Assembly: GCA_000695325.1 (NCBI GenBank) | Contig: AVPN01000577.1 | Coordinates: 22,724-46,035, forward strand | DNA: 23,312 bases | Direction of reading: 5' to 3' | Source: Pleurobrachia bachei | Taxonomy: Eukaryota > Ctenophora > Tentaculata > Cydippida > Pleurobrachiidae | Part shown: positions 1 to 12,300 of the stretch, piece by piece | Position numbering within the stretch: the first letter of the stretch is position 1 | Layout of the letters: each line of letters opens with the position of its first letter | Program-made: the position numbers and the translations under genes | The notes under the pieces: generated by a model | The model's database searches: none | Told to the model about the DNA's origin: nothing | Seen by the model: the letters and a program-made list of their open reading frames with translations, nothing else

Positions 1-169
1 AAGAACGGTCCTGAGTTTATTAACACTCCAATATTTGTACTTGACTGGTTGACAGGTATGAGGTCAGGGAGGGGGGCTGATAGTGGTAGTATGCACACGT
101 TTGTGGGGATATTCTACTTTTTCTTAAAGGCTGCATCTCAGCCCCTTGCAGTTGTGTTGGATCACTTAC

Positions 170-244
170 CGTTTTCTTCGGTATGAACGTCTTTAGAAAC
201 TCTTCGATTGTCATTTCACCACTTAGGAAGTTCTCTGAGATCGT
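170..244 (-). CDS. VPS37: VPS37 exon 8
   Basis: 75 bp, 25 codons, acceptor ATCTTTTCAG, phase 0 at both ends. It encodes TISENFLSGEMTIEEFLKTF and then IPKKT, the C-terminal helix hairpin of the Mod(r) fold. The GTAAGT just below position 170 fits the donor consensus well. Read-through would add about 50 residues unlike the family, so a final short exon outside the window is preferred. Confidence 0.86.
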
Positions 245-3200
245 CTGAAAAGATGTGAGGTGTCGATAAGTTACAACCCAAAAACTGATTTCTGAAGCAG
301 GAGAATAAAAAATGTGAGGTGCAGAGATGTATAAGGTAGCCACTGGCTATTTGAAATGGCGGCTAATTTGAAACACCCCCTCTACAGACCAGCAGGTGCA
401 GGTGCACGAGAGAAAGAGATATTATCAGTGATAAGAGATTGGACGAATAGGTGAAAGAAGGTGAAAGAGAAGGGGAGAAAGAGAGATGGAGAGAGAAAGA
501 GATACCCAACCCATATATATTATCGTCTGCGACCTAATCATGTAAGCGCGATAGGAGCCTGTTGACAAATATTGAAGCTAATCATCATTATTCATTGCAT
601 CTTTTCTCTCTCTTTCTGCCTCTCTCTCTTTCTGCCTCTCTCTCTCTCCAACTAGGCTACATCATCCGTGGCCGATTCGACCACCCTTTTTAATAGAAAT
701 TTATCAGGATATGCCCCCAGTAACAGAATGAACTCTCTTACCTCAGCTTCATCCTCAACCTCAGAGGCAGCGATTTTCAGTCTTGCTAGGATGTTATGAG
801 GTGCGTAGTGGTCTGAAAGGGCCTGCTGTTGGGCTTGCAGGTCACTCAGTTCACCCTTCTGTCGTTCTAACTCGGCGTACTGTAAGGGGTTGCGGGGGTT
901 AGACATAGGGGTGGGGGAGTTAGATGGGGAGGGGAGTAGTTGGGGAGTTAGGTGGGGAGTAAGATGGCTGATGGGGATTAGATAGGGGGAGTTAGATGAT
1001 CATGTTTTCTGAGGCGGCTAATTACATCTCTGTAGGATACCCGGTATATCCCTCCCCATATATATCATTCTGCATATATCAAGGATGGATCTATATCTTG
1101 TCTAGGGCAACTAATATCAAGTTTAATAATATCTCCAGCTGCATGCATTTGTACTACTACACAGCGTTATGGAAAACGCGTGATTCAGCTATATATTGGA
1201 AATGGATGAACGAACGTGTGCTCTCTTTCTCTCTTTTTCTTTCTCTCTCTCTGATCTCTCTCTCTCATATCATATCAGCTTTCTTCTATCTTTATCTCAT
1301 CCCTTCCTCTTTTAAATAGTTATGTTGTCTGATTTAAAAATCCCCTTTTGCGTTAACCCTTTGAGGCCCAGAGGATCATAATTATTATGTCCAAACGTTT
1401 GAGGCTTCGTAGCATCAAGCCTGATAAAGTTTTAGCCTAAAATAAAATGCCAGTTGATATATCTTTATCTCATCCCTTCCTCTTTTTAATAGTCATATTG
1501 TCTGAGTTAATGACCCCCCTTTTACGACATTTCATTTTGAAAAGCTCTGATCTGAATTATAATTATGTATTTAACAATTTAACCCTTCTTGACGTCCCAG
1601 ATCCTTCATTTTAAGGTGATATTTAGATAATGGTACATATTGAAAGGGTGTGTTTGTTAAAATTCTGTTGTGATAATATTGAAAGGGTGTGTTTGTTCGC
1701 ATATTAAAACATTTCTAATCATTGTATTGTGGTATCCGCACTTAAAAAGTAAAATAGCACTGATAATGCTTGTTGAGTAACTGTAAGGGGTATCCACCTT
1801 TTACAAGTACACAATAACTTAGTGTCGGAGTGCATTATATCATAGCGATCGAAACATAACATTGGCTATCCCCCAAATAGTACCATTATATAGAACCGAT
1901 CAAAGGAACAATAGTAGTGTTCGGACGTATTATTCAGTCGCTATATGGCTAATATAGAGAGAGAAACTAATACCCCCTCTCCAACTGGTACATATCCTCC
2001 CCCCCCACATTACCAGTTCAATCAGCTCCTCCTGCTTTGATTCAAGTTCGGGTTTTAGTGATAGATTTTCCGTAGCCAGTTCCTCATTTCGCTCAACGGA
2101 TTTCCGCCGAGTTTCTTTCCACCTGCAGAATTACATTAATTTTACAGCTCAGCATTATTAAAACTATCCCTTCATATTCAGGGTTATTTGTCACCTGTTA
2201 ACATATTCTCTGAGCTGCCGACAAATAACCCTGCACACAGTGGGTAAGAAACGGGGGGGATGCTATATTAGGGGATTATACTCTGTCTGAGCATGATACA
2301 GACATTTCTTTGCATCAAATAGCTGCAGGAGGCCATCTTCCTTGGTGCAGACATAGCGTATGAAGTTATAAAGGAGAACAGCCCGGTTTCGATCTTCTAA
2401 AAGAAAGAAACCTCTTTGATGTCTACTTTTATGTCTCAAAGCTCGAAATTCGAATCGAGTCCTAAGTTTACTATACTGTTAGCGGTTAGACACCAGTTAG
2501 AGATTCCCAGGCATCAGTTCCCCTGATGGCTGGGAAGTATGGCAAGAGCAAGTGCTGACGGTGCGGTTCATCTCTACTTTCTATTCAATTTACATGACAC
2601 ACAGCAATCCCTCATGGTTCAGAACGCGTGCCCTGATATCAGTGAATGTCCCCTGATATCAGGGAATCAATCGGTAACTGGTGTGTTATATTTCTGTTTT
2701 AGGATGCCCGTAAAAGCCCAAATCTTCTAGAAACCATTCTGACCGAGTTTCATCAAAATTGTCTCCCTTTTCATCTCATATTGCGTACGAAAAAGGACCT
2801 TTAAATAGATTGCCATTGAGAGATGCATTTATATAAAAGATAGTAAGCTATAGATGATATATATTATTGTTCGCTAGAAGAGATAGGATGAATGAGCTTC
2901 ATCAAAACGAATGTCTCTTTCGACTGATTTTACGGCTTCTTCTTCTTCTGAGACTCTCGGAACGGATCCACGATTAAACAAGAATAATTGCGGTATAATG
3001 CCATACCGCCTGATTTCCCCGCCATGTGATCTGGTAGTGGCATGTGCCAGTTGCCACACCTGCTTCTAATTGGGCACTGATACGTGATCCGGTATAGCTG
3101 ATGGGTTGTCTGATTAGACTCCATTGGTTGAGCTATGTTCCGATCACAACATGTTTATTAATGCCGAACAATGTTCCGGTTCGGTGATTCACTGCACAAA

Positions 3201-5613
3201 GACGTAGGACGCGATGATAAATTTATGGACATTTACAGGAACTGTAACATAAAGGAGCCGCGCAAACGCGCGCGATTTCCGGCTGTGTTCAGTCAGTAAA
3301 TGGCAGTGCTCCCCACTGGATGGTTGCCATGGAAGAGTTACAGCCAATTTTGTGACAGTTACGCGATCACTAGTATGTAATCTTGTCGAATTCTAAACCC
3401 CTATGCCTTTTTACAAAAGGCATCCGGGTGAATGCCTTCGGCATTCACCGGGCGGGGAAAAAATTTTCATTTTTACCAAAGATCGATTTTGACCCGTTTT
3501 AACAAGAAACTGATAAATTTAGGCGCTAACAAGAATTATTGCATTATGTATTCATAATGCTGTGTTTCCCTGCCCTACTGTTTCACATTGTCACTGCTAA
3601 AAGGATCAAGGCTTAGTCATGATGAAATGTGAGATGCATATTGCATACGACCTAACTGTCAGTATACCTCTCACATAGCTTACCTAACTCACATGACACT
3701 TGCTAACTAGCTTATGGTATTCCAACTTAACTACTTATCTACAGCTACCCTCTCACACTCGACTCGACCCACAAGATGACATTGTGTATGTAACACGCGG
3801 CGGCGCTCCTACATGTTTCGTTGGGTGGCGCACACACACCACGTCCTTCAAATCGTTCCATTGATGTGTTTGGTGAAGGAGTAAGGTTGTTGTGCGCACG
3901 GCTGTAACGTTGCCCTCGCAACGAAAGTGACCCCAAAACGGTTCCTCTACCGATTTAGTTAGTATACCAAAATGTCGTTTTCGAATCCTAACCCTGCTAT
4001 GCCTTTTTGCAAAGCAAAAAGGCATCCAGGTGGATGCCTTCGGCATCCACCCGGGCATGTCGAATTCTAAACCCCTATGCCTTTTTACAAAAGGCATCCG
4101 GGTGAATGCCTTCGGCATTCACCGGGCGGGGAAAAAATAGGTTTTTCCTCTCGAAAATGATTTTGTGCATTACAAATTTACCGTTTAATATCGTCTCTGT
4201 TTTCGAAGAATGCCATCAGAGCATCGTCATCATCTACCAACTTCTCCAGATCTTCTTTACTGAGGGAGGGAAGAATTAGAGTTCATGTTATGATAATATC
4301 TTCAACAACTAACAATGTTAGTAACATCATTGAATATAATGTCTTAATTTGAAAGCCTTCACCATCTACAATACATATGATGTAATTCCCTATATTGATC
4401 CATATAAAAATATTATATTATAAAATAATTATGCACGGATTCTCATAAAATCCAAATGCAATTGTCTATAAAGTTATATAATGTCGGGCGACCTGTTAAC
4501 CGGGTACTTTACAGGGGGTTTCAATGGTGTAATTGGAGAGAGAGGGAGTGAGAGTGAGAAATAAAGAGCCAGAGAGACGGGAGAGAGAGAGAGACGGGAG
4601 AGAGAAGTGAGAAAGAGACGAGAGAGATGCTTGACGGGGGTAGGAACAATCTCTCTTTATTCTCAGCTCGTATAATCCAGTCTAGAGGAGCTCCAGTTAG
4701 AGCTAGACACACCACAGCTGGCCAGCCGGGAGGCAGGACCACAGTAGAATCCATTTCAATGGGATCAGCCATTCTAATTATCACGAGAGGTACATGACCT
4801 ACCCAGCTCGATCAGGGTATATATACTGTACGGGTCACGGTGACTGCCCTCTGATCCGGCATAGTATACGGGTTATGTTGACTCAGAATCGGGCGTAACA
4901 TTACCAGTTGAATGTAGTATGACAAGGGTCACTCTGTATACTCTTTATTCTCATTTCCATTATATTGATATTAAAATGTCTTATAAAATATATTTGTTTT
5001 GTTAAATTCTATAACGTAGCTCGGTTGAGATCCCCATGCTCACGCTCCAATCCAATAGATTAAAGACCGCGATAAAATCTATGCTATCAATGGAATGATA
5101 AAACAAATGGACAATCAATCCTTTTCGGGGATCTATATACCCCATGCTCAGTCAGAGCTATTGTAGAGCTATAGTCAACCTTTTTTCATTCCTGTCCTTG
5201 TCTTCCCATTGTGTTCCGTCATGTACGTCAATCTCCATTCAAGCGTTGTTTTGAAGCTCTATAAAACTCGAGATTTCTCTTTAAATTAGGAGAACTGACG
5301 CCATGTAACATAGACTTGAGAAATTGGGGAGCAATTTGGATTGTCTCTTGACATGAGTTCAATTTAGAGTTCGTCACGAAGTTATAATCGTTATCAACCC
5401 TATAATTACGCTATATGGTAATATTTTCTCGCGTTAATTTCTTTACCGATCATTATGATAGAGAGAACCCAAATATTTGAAACGTTGTTAATTATGAATG
5501 TCAACTTATTTTGACAAGTACAAATTATAATGCTTGGTAAATATGTGAGAATTGTAAAGTGACGTGATGGTAAACGATTCTCGCTAGATGTAGATCAGGG
5601 AGCAGGGATAGAG

Positions 5614-5660
<47 letters not shown>

Positions 5661-7653
5661 GAGTCAAACTATGACAAGATCAAAAGCTGGAAAAGCACCT
5701 CTGACAGGGATACTTAATGCTTTTCTAGAAGTTACTAAAAGAGTTTATTGCTACCTTCGAGAAGCTTTCTTTCGCGTTTACATGGGTATATACTATATAG
5801 GGAAGCTAGAAGTCTTTCTTCCGAAGAGTATCTATCGTATCTTGAAAATGAATTGCTTTGTCGTTGAATCTCCAAACATGAAACACATATTGTGCTCCCT
5901 TTGCTTCTCAAAGTTAAAATCTCAACGAAGCTTATTCTGTCTTCCATATTCAAAATTGTCTATGCCCAAATACTCATCTCACTGGCCTTGATCCTCCCTA
6001 TAAACTCCACCCCTCTCTCCCTCTCCATCAAGTCTACACCCTCTGGCCTCTCTCTAGATCTAGTCTATATACCATCTCACTTCACAAAATTCCTTCTATA
6101 CTGTGGGTGATGATATCAGTGGTTGGTGATATCATCAAATAAAACAGAATATATTGGATGGATGGTTGTTGATTGTCTAGGAGAGGATCTCGCAATGATT
6201 CACTCTCGGCACGATCCTTATTCATTAATACAGCCTCCCTTACTTATCTTACTCTGCACTATCTTCTGTATGTGAGAATTGAGAAAGGTGGAGAAACAGA
6301 GACAGAGAGAGAACGAGATATAAAGAGGTCCGTCTCTACCAGTTTATCTCTAGAATATTATATCTAACACGAGCACTATCCATTATTACAATTCTTCTAG
6401 GATTCAGTATAGACACAGTGTATTATCCATATATTATTCAACACCCACAGTGTTGAGGGAGTCAATTCATGATTAGTACGCCGTTCTCTCCCTCTCCCAT
6501 ATTATTCAAGAAAACACGGTGACTTTTGGGGCTGTGAAAACATGATGGTATAATACTTGCAAGGCTCTATATAGCAGTTTCGAGTGCCTAGCAGCTTATA
6601 GACACGCTAAAAGTTGATCACTCTTTGTGAGCTGATTGGGTCTCTATACCCTGAGTGTGAACTAAGATAGAGCCCGCCCTCGAAACAATCAAATGAATAA
6701 CACCACTAGCTTTATTATATGTTGTTGAGTTGTTGATATCATTGCGTGCGTCACAGAACTTTCTCGATAACAGTGGTCCTCCGTCATATTGACCACCCGC
6801 ACAGTACCGCCCAATGTTGGCGGATTATCTATTGACTCTCTCATTTGCCATATTTTATATTAAAAATAAAGCAGCTACCATTTTATGTGAGAATCTTAAA
6901 GCTGTCATTTCTTTAACTATGCGTTGAAAGGGGTATTTTAAATAGGACCGTACAGAGATTGACAAGCTGTCAGGGGGGTTGTTGAGTAACTCAACAAGTC
7001 AGCTGGGTATTTTGGGAAATTCAACCATACAGGGATTGACAAGCTGCATTGGTTTTTTGAACAGATCAGCTGCATGACATTGACGTCAAGGCTTGCTTCC
7101 TCAAGTAGAAAAATTTAATCAGCATACTTTAATGGTTTATTTTAATCTTCGTCTGGTTTTGCTCTAAGGTTGTCTAAAGTTAAAGTACTCTCTCGTATCT
7201 CTCTTTCTCTCTATCTCTCCTTCTTTCGACCTTGTTCACTGCACTATATAACCATATTTCTTAGTAACTCAGTATCTTAGTAACCCAGTATCTTAGTAAC
7301 CAAGTTTCCTAGAGCAATTTAATATTAAATATCACAAAAAGTGTGTGCTACCGTCCGATTTGTTAACCGTTGTCTCGCATAAAATAAAACCAAGCTACTA
7401 TTATTAATAAAGCACCTCACACTAGAACCATGTCCACGGAGTCCCACTGTGCCATGTTCAACTACTCGGGGCTGGTTCACGAGGTGTTGAGGAACGAGGT
7501 TGGCTTTGCGTGGAGCAGATTCAAGATAGACACTCTGTGGAGTAAGAGTGCCTTCATCTCGACCATATCCTTGTCTTGTATCATTTTGTCTGTTGGGATC
7601 CTACTGCTTAATGGAATAGTCTTCCGGTGAGCATACCAAGGGGAGGGGATGGG

Positions 7654-7718
<65 letters not shown>

Positions 7719-9299
7719 AAGATAGGATGACTCTATATAATAGAACTATCATTGACTTCTCTCTGCTGCAGGTACTACAGCAACAAAACGCGGGAAGTGA
7801 TACCCCTTATCTACACGGTCCTATCTCTCTGCGATGTTGGTAACGGACTATCATGTATCTTTACAGGTACCCCCTCTGTCTCTCCCTTTCTTCCCCACTT
7901 TCTTTATCGCCCTCTCTGTCTCTGTCTCTTTCTCTTTCTCTGTCCTCCTGTCTCTCTGTCCTCCTGTCTCTCTGTCTCTGTCTCTTTGTCTCTAAGTCTC
8001 TCTTCTCCCGTGTGACTTCGTTACCTCACCTCCCCTACTTTCTCAATCTCCCCTTCTTTCCAGGTGCTATTTTCACCGCCATCTACTTCAACCACGATGA
8101 CCCAGTTGCTAGTTTCAACTCCATGTTCCTGCCCATCGTGATCGGTTACATCCTGTTTTCTGTGACGTCACGAGCCAGCATCTTCTGTAACACCGTGTTG
8201 GTAGTTGTACGGACTGTCAATGTGGTGTATCCAGTGTTTAAAGTGAGCCACCGGGCAGTCCTAATATCTCTTGTTACGGGTCACGTGACCTGGTTGTTGA
8301 TAGCGTTAACAGACCTGGCTGGCCTTCATTCCATCCTTGGGTATTTTAAGGACCGGGACGATATTCAGGAGTATGAAATTCTGGTAGATAGTTTTGTGAC
8401 CAATCCCATGACTGGTTTTCTCTCCCTGTACTATGGGTACGAGAGGTTGTGTCTTATAGATAGTCTCAACATTAACAGACTTTTTATTGTGATCAAAGGA
8501 ATTCCTTTTGTCATCCCCTCTCTTCTCAGTATCTCCTGCATGTGTATCCAAACCTACCATTTGATCCTGAGATCCCGAGTGGCCCGGCAAAGTACCATCA
8601 GCCGTCGGATAACAATTACAATCCTCTACCTCACCCTTACCTTTGTATTTTGTAATATCCCAGATTTCGTGATCAACCTCGTCATCCTGGGGGCTATCCG
8701 GATCAGAGACTCGGACATCTCTATTTTCATGTGTATGGTATTTGTGTCAGGGGTGATACTACCCTATATAAACTCCCTGCTGAACCCTCTCATCCTGATC
8801 TGTAGGGGTAGCACTCTGAGGGCATTTGCAGCGGGACAGGTACCGTGTAGGTCCTCTGAGGAGGGAGGCGTGACTGGACTTACTTCGAGGGTGTTAGACC
8901 GGCAGTTACACCCCACCGTGATACGGGAACATGAGATGGTGCGGCTCAACTCACAGGAACGACATAGGTAGATGTAGTGATATTGATCCCGAATAATCGT
9001 GTAGTGACAGAGAAATGCCTCGAGATTCGAGAACTTTATTGATTGCTATATTGGTTGATGATTCAGAGAGAGATATTTGTGCTGATTGCTGATTTTAAAT
9101 TGTTTTTGCTCTGTAATTGATTATTAACTTGAAATTAAATTTTAGAAGCTGATTGTTGATTGTTGAACTGTTCGTACGACATCTCTACGATTAATGTGAT
9201 GTAAAAGAGGGCGTTCCATAAAGAATCATAGTCGTGTTGATAATGGTGGCTTTGTGGACTGTGGTAATGCCATAACCATACCAACCAGAGATGCAGATA

Positions 9300-9353
<54 letters not shown>

Positions 9354-12300
9354 GTGTGTGTGAGATAGAGGGCAAAATCATCTATTGTAAAGAGCGAAAC
9401 CTTTTAGCTAGGACACTGTAAAAGCATTGACCACCACGACTAAGAGGGCTGACCCCGTCTCTCTCGCTCCCTCTCCCTGTCTCTTTATTTCACTCTCACT
9501 ATATATCACTTATAAGGACCCCAATGGGAAAATAGGGAAGGGGAGTGAGGTGGGAAAAGGGTTATTATCTTTAACCAGTACATGATGTGATTGAGTGGGG
9601 GGATTGAGTGCGAGAGAGGATGGAAGAGAGATAAAGAAAAGAGGGGAGGGAAAAGGGGTGGGTGGGCTGATAGAATGGACATAATCATAATGATGATATA
9701 GTCGAGATTTTAACGTTTGCAATATTATGTAGTTGTATTTCTTTTCCCAAAGATCTGTTTACAAAACTTTGTCTAGCAAAACTGCTTTTACCGTTCAAGG
9801 TTGGTGTTAGGAAGACTCACGTCGTAAATTATAACTGTAGCTAACAAAATTCTAACAAAGACAGCTCTCGCACAAAAGCAAATGGTTTCATGTAAAATGT
9901 AGATCCAAAAGTTTTCAGCGGCTGATAACCAGGGCCGGACAAAGATGTCTATTTCAAATCAAAAGGGGTCACCTTCAGAAAGTTTTTGGCATAATTTTGG
10001 TTCATTTTTTGGTACAGTTGGACCCCTAAATTATGATTTACCGGAAACCCCAATTCACCGAGATGATAAACTTTGCGTTTCTGCCAGTGCAGTGACACAC
10101 TTTGATGATGGTATTGAATCTTTACTGTTATCACTCTGTCCACCACTCTCCTTTCTCTCCTCGATAACAGCTGGTTTGGTTTGATTTCTTTTAGCTCCAA
10201 ATGCCTTAACTGCCCGATTTACCACAACCACCTGGGAAACACTCATCTCTAGCGAGTCCCTGGGAGCCTTGAATGTGTCCCTGATGGATTCCGCTACAAA
10301 TGTCCTTAGTGACCGGACCCTGATAATCAGTATAACGGGGATGAGGCAGGAGGAAAGGAGGGGTAGGATTGTTGAAACAATAAACCGAACCAATACATCC
10401 ACCTTCGTTATGTGATTGGGATTAGGATGACCCTTCACCACCAGGAAGACAGAATATGGGGTGTAACAAAGAACAAAAACTGTTGTAACACATGTAACCG
10501 TGATAGTTATCTGTCTACTTGAGCTACTATTCCGGCCAACTTTAGTCCTCATTAGGTAGAATATTGTCACTGTCAGACTGAAGATACAGATAATGGAAGG
10601 TAGAAGGAAGGAGTAACAGGTGGTAAGGAGTATTAGAACGGTGGATGGGAGGTGGGAAGTGGTGTCAGGACCAGTCAGGTAGTTGTATGTTGTACCTAGG
10701 ATGGCTTTACCGTGGAGGGGCTGTAACAACAGCTCTTCTAACCACTTCACATCCCCCGCGGGTACGGTTGCCATGGTGATATTACCCATGGCAACACTGG
10801 GAGGTAGCGGTGTAAATGATGAAGGGTTAACGGTTAACCAAAGATCCACTGCTATGAAGGTAACCCAGGACACCATATTAATGATAACCATCACCAACAT
10901 GAACCTGTATGATATCCTCTGTTTCATGTTGATCAATGTCACACCCCTCACTAAACTCAGTATCATGCTATTCCATGCTGACACCCTGCTACACGTCCCC
11001 GCGAAGAGGAACGCCATGGAGGTGATAGGTTTACTGACATAATCTCTATAATCCTCCATCTCCTGCATCCCTTGTATCTGAACCAACACCACCCCCACCA
11101 GTATACCGGATGCCAGCCCCTGAAGACAGTCGGATATACTGTTAGCCAGGTAGAGGAGGGGGTACGGTTCTCGGTAGCGTTTAATGTAGAATAGGAGGAC
11201 TGTTAGATTAGCTAGGATTGTCATAACTCCGAGAATGAAACAGGAGATTTTTAGGATGGTGACGGCAGTGGTTAGTTCGATAAATACATCCACGAATGAT
11301 AGTTTAGTGGTGTTGTTTGGAGGGGTGGATCCCGGTGGTATCATAGTTCTGAAATTAATTATAGTTACAGGAAACTGGTTATGTAATTTAAGGAAAGTAA
11401 TTACGGAAAATAAACTATAGTTATAGGAAAGTAATTACAGAAAGTTTAACATAATTTCAGGAAAATAATTAAAGGAAATTAACTGTATATAATAGCAGGA
11501 AATCAAGGAAGGATAGCACCGAATGTTTAATGTACTACACGACCACTAACATCTCCACTCTCCAGATGAAAAGTGGAAAACTAACAAGATTTATAGTCAC
11601 TAGCTTTGAAAATGAATTAATGTCTGTTGATTTATTTAGCGACAAAGGTAAAATACACGAGTAAGACGAAGCTAGGGAGGGGATAGGGATCAGTGAGTGG
11701 GTGTGAGAAAAGATGTATCGTAAATTAAAGAGAGCGAGAGAGGGTGAGAAAATAGATTTAGAGAAAAATATCGCGGTGAAGTTTATGATATTATAATACA
11801 CAGCTCATTAACTGTTCCCCCGACCGTATTATATGAACGATTAGCTAATCTTCATGTGTCTCTTTTCTTGATTGTATGATGTACAGAAAAAAGACATGCC
11901 ATGAAGATTAGATAATATAATACAGTTGGATAAAATATACTAGTGGAAGAGTATTAGCCCTGAAGACATCGCGGTGTTTGCACCTAATACTCACCACATC
12001 AAGGATGAGAACTAACAAGAATTATTATTGCATTATGTTTCATAATGCTGTGTTTCCCTGCCAACGAATACCCTTACCGATCACTGATAAACGATGAGAT
12101 CTGGTAAGCGCCGCTCACACCAGGCGATACCGTGCAATGTGATCAGTGAATGTGATCTGATTGTCGTCTGCCAACGCCTAATTACAATGTTATGTGAGAC
12201 GAAGCTATGCATGGGAACTTCTCACTTTCCATCAGTCACCATACTAACGAGCTGAGCTTTCAACGCCTTTTAGCTTCAATCAGATCAACTAAGATAGTAT

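Larger units (their letters stand above)
7733..11778. repeat. Segmental duplication, block 1 (GPCR A1 exons 2-3 + B1)
   Basis: Block homologous to about 12488-16779. The left boundary lies in intron 1 of A1, just after a (GA)n tract ending near 7714. The right boundary is at TCGCGGTG (11771-11778), preceded by GA-rich DNA. Introns, the 1.08 kb between the two stops, and the B 5' flank are alignable with indels. The stretch 8972-10054 holds a (GA)n at 9306-9350, a CT-rich segment near 9458-9500 and no further gene. Confidence 0.85.

Noticed and set aside
3427-3449. microRNA precursor or tRNA
   Set aside because: Stems are only 9-14 bp with triloops, too short for a precursor, and no cloverleaf can be drawn.
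3753-4118. 121-codon minus-strand protein
   Set aside because: Most of it is the translation of palindromic repeat copies, and no coding features are visible.
3384-4138. CRISPR array from spaced palindromic repeats
   Set aside because: Only two identical copies with irregular spacing, in animal introns. The repeats are double hairpins without spacers.
5671-5991. 106-codon frame after a GA tract
   Set aside because: No recognisable domain, a competing frame on the other strand, and an AT-rich setting; treated as chance.
7853-8063. GPCR A1 starting at the ATG at 7853 with a CT-encoded leader
   Set aside because: The leader is a translation of intron 2 pyrimidine repeats. The spliced model gives a proper TM1 and TM2 with canonical sites.
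10683-11042. 119- and 122-codon plus-strand frames at 10683 and 15671
   Set aside because: They are antisense shadows of the GPCR B coding sequence.
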